A stretch of 21,132 nt of DNA from Methanobacteriota archaeon. Lineage in GTDB: Archaea; Thermoplasmatota; Poseidoniia; Poseidoniales; Poseidoniaceae. Below the pieces are notes generated by a model that was not told the DNA's origin, made no database searches, and worked only from the letters and a program-made list of their open reading frames with translations. This document shows, piece by piece, positions 16,813-21,132 of the stretch (position 1 is its first letter; every line of letters begins with the position of its first letter). The stretch lies in NCBI GenBank assembly GCA_002702945.1, contig PADF01000035.1, forward strand, positions 31,137-52,268. The letters run 5' to 3'. The translations under genes were made by a program, and so were the position numbers.

Positions 16813-17276
16813 GAAATACAACAATGAGTAAGGATACAAATGGTGCAGCCACTGAACTTGGCTACATCTTCACCTTCTTACTTGGAGTACTATTACTATC
16901 AATGTTCAGTATGTGGGCTTGGGATATTGAAACCGCTACAAGGGAACGATGGAATCAAGAGGCAATTCAAGCAAACATGGATGATATTGCTTCAGCGGTG
17001 GAAAGGGCCGACCAAGCTAGTAGGATGGGTGATATCGAATATTCTGAGTCAATCTATTGGCGTGCAACTGAGGCTGATGAAAATCAGTTCACTTTGACTC
17101 TTAGTAATGAATTATTATCGCTTCAAGATGGTGGCGGTACTCTAGACATGGAAGTTTCCATCTCGGGAGCCGGTAGTGGAGAACATACTGGGACAATTGA
17201 ATTATCAGGTATTAGTACAATCTGGGTAGTTCATTCAGATGGAGTTACAAGTTTACAACTGTACAGGCCTCAGTAA
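16809..17276 (+). CDS. Small pilin-like protein (third of three)
   Basis: 155 residues. The N-terminus is DTNGAATELGYIFTFLLGVL followed by LLSMFSMWAWDI, one membrane helix, then an amphipathic segment ATRERWNQEAIQANMDDIAS plus AVERADQASR, then a short beta-rich tail. This is the layout of haloarchaeal pilin-like proteins of the DUF7266 type (xGVSTTLGYVLTLG...V.EELR..G..LA..L..AD). A prepilin-type cut before AATELGY is plausible, though the residue before it is Gly preceded by Asn rather than a basic residue. The start overlaps the TGA of the broken upstream frame (ATGA) and has GGGAGG 7 nt upstream. The stop codon is immediately adjacent to the stop of the convergent STAND gene. Likely a minor pilin or membrane partner of the two larger pilin-like proteins. 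Confidence 0.75.
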   Translation: MRNTTMSKDTNGAATELGYIFTFLLGVLLLSMFSMWAWDIETATRERWNQEAIQANMDDIASAVERADQASRMGDIEYSESIYWRATEADENQFTLTLSNELLSLQDGGGTLDMEVSISGAGSGEHTGTIELSGISTIWVVHSDGVTSLQLYRPQ

Positions 17277-19832
17277 TTATATCCCCATTACTGCATTATG
17301 AACTTGTGTCTGAACTTCCCTCATTCTTGATTTTGCACCAAGTTCTCTAAAGACAGATAGAGCCCTTTGAAGATATTCCATCCTGCGAGATTTGTCTGAT
17401 GCAACTGTTCCTAAACGAGTCAATAACTCTCCAATTTGCATTCTCAAGTCATTCGCCTCAGCAATAACAAGAGCTTCACGGAAGTGTTCCATTGCTTCGT
17501 CACTTCTTCCTGCATCTTGAAGAACTTCACCGAGAAGAATGGTAATATCTACCATTGACAGAATATCTCCTTCCTCACCCATTGCCTCAAGAGCATTTGT
17601 ATAATGATGAGAAGCGACATCTAAATCGCCTACTTTGGCATGGTATCTTCCTAAAACTGCTTGAGCACGTGCATGAATTTGTTGATTCTCAGAATTATCA
17701 GACTTCTCAAAAGCATTCATAGCATGTTTTCTTGCTCGTTCGACTTCACCCAAGTCTAGGAAAGAACGGGCTAAAATCAATTGTGCTGAAATTAATTCAA
17801 TATCATCATTCTGTTCAAGAATTGTCTCTACCTCTCCGTACGATTCGAGAGCCTTGGAGCGATCATTCTTACGCCTCAAAAGGTAGCCCATATTGTTGTA
17901 ACATCTAGCAGCGCCTTGTGCGTCTCCTAACTCTATGAAATTCTTTAATGCCTCATTATGCATCGAAAGTGCATCATCAAGATTTCCTTGCTTTAGCGAA
18001 ATATCTGCTTGTGCAGAAAGTACTTCTGCCTTAATTGAAATATTCTTCAATTTCTTAGCACCGTCTTCCGCCTCTAGGAAAACAACCTTTGCCTCTTCAA
18101 AACGGCCGAGAAGTGCTAAAATTTCTCCTTGAAGTTGCTTTATCCTTGTTTTTGAATCAATTTCGACTTCTTTAAGATCTATATTTTCGATTAAACCTAG
18201 TAATTCCATGTAACCTAATGAAACAAGATTTCTACCATCCTCAACGATTATTTTTGCGGCTTCATCATTTAGATCAGAACTGATGTAATGATAAATGAGT
18301 TCGATAGTAAAACCAGGTGTTTGTTTTGCTTTTGAATACCATTCTGCACACTTAATATGGGACTCAATCTTAACTTTTTCATCTAAACTTCTAAGTAAAA
18401 ATTCTCGAATTAAATCGTGAACATCGTAAATCTCAGATTCAACCTGTCGAGCCAATCCTTGTTCAACTAATGAATCAAGTTCATCAATGTCTAGACTTTG
18501 TTCACTTAGAGCATCAATTGGGATTGGCTCTCGGTATATTGATAGTGCAGAAAGTAATCTCTTCTGTTCGCCACTTAACTTAGAAAATATTTCTACTGTG
18601 ACATAGTTTTCTAATGTTTCATGGAAAGCACCGGCTGATGCACCACGGTTGATTAATTCCAAAACAAGAGGATGTCCTCTCGAAATTCCATGGATATACA
18701 ACCACTGCTCTTCTTCAAGATTATCGAAACTACTGAGTAACTTTCTACCAGAATCTGAATCGAGTCCATCAAGTGGAAGAACTAAACTAGCAATCCTACC
18801 TTCAGCATCCTTGGCAGGAACTACCGGTTTGAAAGAACGTGAGAATAATATCAACCCAATTTCTTCCTCACTGCCCAAAAGCCCGAGAGCCATCGCTTGG
18901 AATGTCTGATGGAGAGTTGTATCAGATATTTTATGGAAATCATCGATTACAATAAGGGATGGTGAACCACCTAGAGCATCGATAAGTAGTCTTGCCGAAT
19001 CTGCTGGTTTTGGAACGGGTGTAGTAGCGATATAATCAGCAAAATTTGAGTCTCCGATATTTGCCAACCAATCTGCAATAGATTCAAAGAAAGATCTAGA
19101 ACCTTCCCAATCTTGACATCTATGATAAAACAGATTCCTTCTATGCATGAACCTTTCAATTAATTTCGAAGCCATGGTAGTTTTACCAATTCCTGCAATA
19201 CCTGGAACCATTAGAGTAGTTGCTCTTGCATCTAATAAATTACACATGTTATCAAGTTCTTTTTCTCTTCCATAAAAGTGTCTTAATCTTGGTAAATCAC
19301 CCAAGGCAGTAACAAGTTGCTTCTCAACATGCTTCGATAAATCTCTTTCAATTAAATCAGCAGAGAGCATTCTAATATCTAAAATACAATTTTCATCCAT
19401 GTACCTGATAATATCTACTGATCGCATGCTGAACGGTAGTACAGAATTAATTTCACCAAGATTAGTATTAACTATTTGACCATCTTCAAGAATACACCGC
19501 AATTGAAAATTTCTAAGTTCATTCCATGTTTCTTCAGCAATATTCATACCAGAATCTGTCAAGAAGTAGGCCTTTCTTTTACGTGACACGCCTTTTACGT
19601 GGGCTTGTCTTTCAATTAGTAATCCTTGATCTTTCAGTCCTGCAATCGCCCTAGGAACGTTTGAACGAGCAATTGCCACAGCATTAGCAATTCCCATTTG
19701 AGAAAGAGAGAAAGGAACTTCTACACTACTTTTGTAATCCGAATAATCTAACAAATGTAAGAGAATTCTCTCTTGAACGCCAGGTTTAGCATTAGTAGCT
19801 ATAGTATCACCCCGATTATTGATTGTGAACAT
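17277..19832 (-). CDS. Winged-helix / STAND NTPase / TPR protein, probable signal-responsive regulator
   Basis: 851 residues. Residues about 18-105 form a winged helix-turn-helix domain (QERILLHLLDYSDY...SNVPRAIAGLKDQGLL...KRKAYFLT). A STAND/NB-ARC-like ATPase follows: FYGREKELDNM, Walker A GIAGIGKTT at 211-219, Walker B LIVIDDF near 292, sensor LILFSRSF near 326, and the GHPL motif (RGHPLVLEL) near 385. A second winged-helix segment lies at about 420-480 (LLSALSIYREPIPIDAL...YDVHDLIREFLL). From about 495 to the end are TPR-type helical repeats (e.g. AARCYNNMGYLLRRKNDRSK, DEAMEHFREALVIAEAN). Known STAND proteins with this order switch state on ligand binding through the repeat domain; the N-terminal wHTH suggests DNA binding. 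The start ATG 19832 lies 17 nt inside the upstream surface-protein gene, so the two are coupled. A defence role is possible but nothing specific supports it. Confidence 0.88.
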   Translation of the reverse strand: MFTINNRGDTIATNAKPGVQERILLHLLDYSDYKSSVEVPFSLSQMGIANAVAIARSNVPRAIAGLKDQGLLIERQAHVKGVSRKRKAYFLTDSGMNIAEETWNELRNFQLRCILEDGQIVNTNLGEINSVLPFSMRSVDIIRYMDENCILDIRMLSADLIERDLSKHVEKQLVTALGDLPRLRHFYGREKELDNMCNLLDARATTLMVPGIAGIGKTTMASKLIERFMHRRNLFYHRCQDWEGSRSFFESIADWLANIGDSNFADYIATTPVPKPADSARLLIDALGGSPSLIVIDDFHKISDTTLHQTFQAMALGLLGSEEEIGLILFSRSFKPVVPAKDAEGRIASLVLPLDGLDSDSGRKLLSSFDNLEEEQWLYIHGISRGHPLVLELINRGASAGAFHETLENYVTVEIFSKLSGEQKRLLSALSIYREPIPIDALSEQSLDIDELDSLVEQGLARQVESEIYDVHDLIREFLLRSLDEKVKIESHIKCAEWYSKAKQTPGFTIELIYHYISSDLNDEAAKIIVEDGRNLVSLGYMELLGLIENIDLKEVEIDSKTRIKQLQGEILALLGRFEEAKVVFLEAEDGAKKLKNISIKAEVLSAQADISLKQGNLDDALSMHNEALKNFIELGDAQGAARCYNNMGYLLRRKNDRSKALESYGEVETILEQNDDIELISAQLILARSFLDLGEVERARKHAMNAFEKSDNSENQQIHARAQAVLGRYHAKVGDLDVASHHYTNALEAMGEEGDILSMVDITILLGEVLQDAGRSDEAMEHFREALVIAEANDLRMQIGELLTRLGTVASDKSRRMEYLQRALSVFRELGAKSRMREVQTQVHNAVMGI

Positions 19833-21132
19833 AATCAGGATCTGGGACCCATTGGTTCGTTTCTACGTCCCAAATCCATCCAGGATGTTGAGAACTTGTT
19901 GTCTGTTGTTGAACTTGCTGTTGAACCTGTTGGACCTGTTGGACTTGCTGGACTGGTTGTTGTGGAGTAATCTCTGGAACAGTTTTTTGTTTTGCCCACG
20001 CATATGGGTCAACATTCTGTTGTTGTTCATTAGTTTCGAAATATTCCTCTTCCAATTCGTCTTCAAAGGTAAAGAAGAATGCTCCGACTCCAACCAAAAC
20101 TGCCAATGCAACCACTATGATTATGATGATTAAAAGTAGATTAGAACTCTCGTCTTCAGCAACCATCGATAATTTAAATTCTGTATTTTGGTCATTGTTA
20201 TTGGAACTGAATAACTGTCCATCCATCTCAAATACTACAGTTCTAAAATCTGCTGACCCTAGTTGGCTTGTCGTTACAAACATTTGCCAAGTACCATCAG
20301 AAAGAACACGTGTAGAATTGATTTCTTGACCAGAGCCTGAATCAAATCTCGCTTTAACTAAACTGTTAGGTAGGCCAACTCCTGAAAAGGATGCAGGCTC
20401 AGAAGTCGTAATAACTGAATTTGTATCATCTCGAATTACTGTGAACTTAATTGCTTCAATAGTTATGTCTACTGAACGGGAAAGAGTAGATAACTCACTA
20501 TTGTCAGTAGCTTTGAATTTAACGTTTTCAAGTGACCAGCCACCTATATTGTCAGAACGAGTAGCTGATGGATTGTAAGTAGCAATACCATCTGTTGAAA
20601 TCGAGAAATATGAATCATAAAAGTTATCCAATTCGGTACTAGGATCATCATATACTTCATAAATCAAAATAGCACCTTCTGGGTCATTGAAGAATTCATT
20701 CAAATTGAATACTGCGCCTTTACCACATCTGTTCAAGTTTCTCGATTCTTCATCACAGTATACTTTGACAGTATTTGCCCACCCTGAAGGATCAAATGAT
20801 GGAGGTAAATTATCTACTGAATTATCAATTGTTATGAATACTGAAACCTCATCCGAGAAATCTTCTCCATCAAAAGAGCGCATTACAATTTCGTAAACTG
20901 AATTATGAGGTAGAGTGTTAGTCTTCCAAATGTTAGTTAAATCCCATGATGTATTGAAAATACCATTATCGATTTGATCTTGTCTAATGATAATATTTGT
21001 AGGAGAATTACCAGTTGATCTTCCTCCCTGATAAATATCAATTTCAACACGAGTTACAATTCCATCATTATCCCAAACATATCCTGATATCGAAGTTGAT
21101 TCACTTCCTCTAATCACTTCAGTATCATATAT
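19816..21132 (-). CDS. Membrane-anchored surface protein with Gln-rich linker and Trp-rich tail (partial, N-terminus beyond right edge)
   Basis: 438 visible residues; the frame is open to the window edge and begins inside a domain (IYDTEVIRGSESTSISGYVW), so the GTG at 21117 is not the true start. Extracellular part: Ig-like segment (SGYVWDNDGIVTRVEIDIYQ), then a cadherin/dystroglycan-like segment with FNLNEFFNDPEG, DDPSTEL and ATYNPSATRSDN, then another beta-sandwich ending near visible residue 320. Membrane helix about 329-352 (LLLIIIIIVVALAVLVGVGA), an acidic stretch (EDELEEEYFE), a PQQPVQQVQQ-type linker and a terminal motif HPGWIWDVETNQWVPDPDY. The topology implies a cytoplasmic tail. The stop lies 17 nt inside the downstream STAND regulator gene, pointing to co-expression and possibly a receptor/regulator pair. 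The ligand is unknown; many similar anchored Ig-like proteins exist in marine group II archaea. Confidence 0.85.
   Translation of the reverse strand: MYDTEVIRGSESTSISGYVWDNDGIVTRVEIDIYQGGRSTGNSPTNIIIRQDQIDNGIFNTSWDLTNIWKTNTLPHNSVYEIVMRSFDGEDFSDEVSVFITIDNSVDNLPPSFDPSGWANTVKVYCDEESRNLNRCGKGAVFNLNEFFNDPEGAILIYEVYDDPSTELDNFYDSYFSISTDGIATYNPSATRSDNIGGWSLENVKFKATDNSELSTLSRSVDITIEAIKFTVIRDDTNSVITTSEPASFSGVGLPNSLVKARFDSGSGQEINSTRVLSDGTWQMFVTTSQLGSADFRTVVFEMDGQLFSSNNNDQNTEFKLSMVAEDESSNLLLIIIIIVVALAVLVGVGAFFFTFEDELEEEYFETNEQQQNVDPYAWAKQKTVPEITPQQPVQQVQQVQQVQQQVQQQTTSSQHPGWIWDVETNQWVPDPDYVHNQ
19895..19965 (-). repeat. Gln-codon short repeat in the surface-protein tail
   Basis: On the minus strand a 9-nt unit GTY-CAR-CAR (Val-Gln-Gln) is repeated about five times with one or two extra CAA/CAG codons, giving QQVQQVQQVQQQVQQQ. 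Third positions vary between copies, so this is an older or selected repeat rather than a perfect microsatellite. Confidence 0.7.

Noticed and set aside
17277..19832. STAND gene as a phage-defence (Avs/NLR-like) effector
   Set aside because: No nuclease, protease, TIR or pore-forming effector domain is seen; the N-terminal domain is a winged helix, which fits regulation better.

Overview
The window looks like a chromosomal segment from an uncultivated marine euryarchaeon, most likely Candidatus Poseidoniales (Marine Group II) or a close Thermoplasmatota relative. This is inferred from AT-rich DNA, Shine-Dalgarno boxes of the GGTGA(T) type, three genes whose products begin like archaeal type IV pilins, giant calcium-loop surface proteins, and membrane proteins ending in short tryptophan-rich cytoplasmic tails. 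No rRNA or marker gene is present, so the assignment rests on gene style only.

The left 12.4 kb is one block of minus-strand genes read from about 12423 towards 1. It starts with a 1924-aa secreted rod of thrombospondin-type-3-like acidic repeats interrupted by a propeller-like domain. An 1808-aa single-pass surface protein follows (N-terminal propeller-like region, many beta-sandwich domains, one C-terminal membrane helix, a Trp-rich tail). Next come a small helical protein of unknown function and a lipoprotein zinc metalloprotease that runs off the left edge. Gaps are 44, about 0-9 and 35 nt, so this reads as a cell-surface operon.

A divergent promoter region of about 200 nt (12424-12624) separates it from a plus-strand block. 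That block holds a WalJ/YycJ-like metallo-beta-lactamase-fold hydrolase, then three pilin-like genes joined by two ATGA start/stop overlaps. The middle pilin-like gene is interrupted: after an in-frame TAA (16561-16563) the same frame stays open for 82 codons and ends in a TGA that overlaps the next start codon. It therefore appears to be a 740-codon gene broken by one nonsense change, or read through.

The plus block meets, stop codon against stop codon, a minus-strand pair at the right. This pair is a membrane-anchored surface protein (N-terminus beyond the window) with a Gln-rich linker and another Trp-rich tail, and a 17-nt overlapping gene for an 851-aa winged-helix/STAND NTPase/TPR protein, probably a signal-responsive regulator. 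Overall the window is devoted to the cell envelope: calcium-dependent rods, an anchored giant glycoprotein, a surface protease, a pilus-like assembly and a STAND regulator coupled to a surface receptor-like protein. No tRNA, rRNA, CRISPR array, insertion sequence or integrase was seen.
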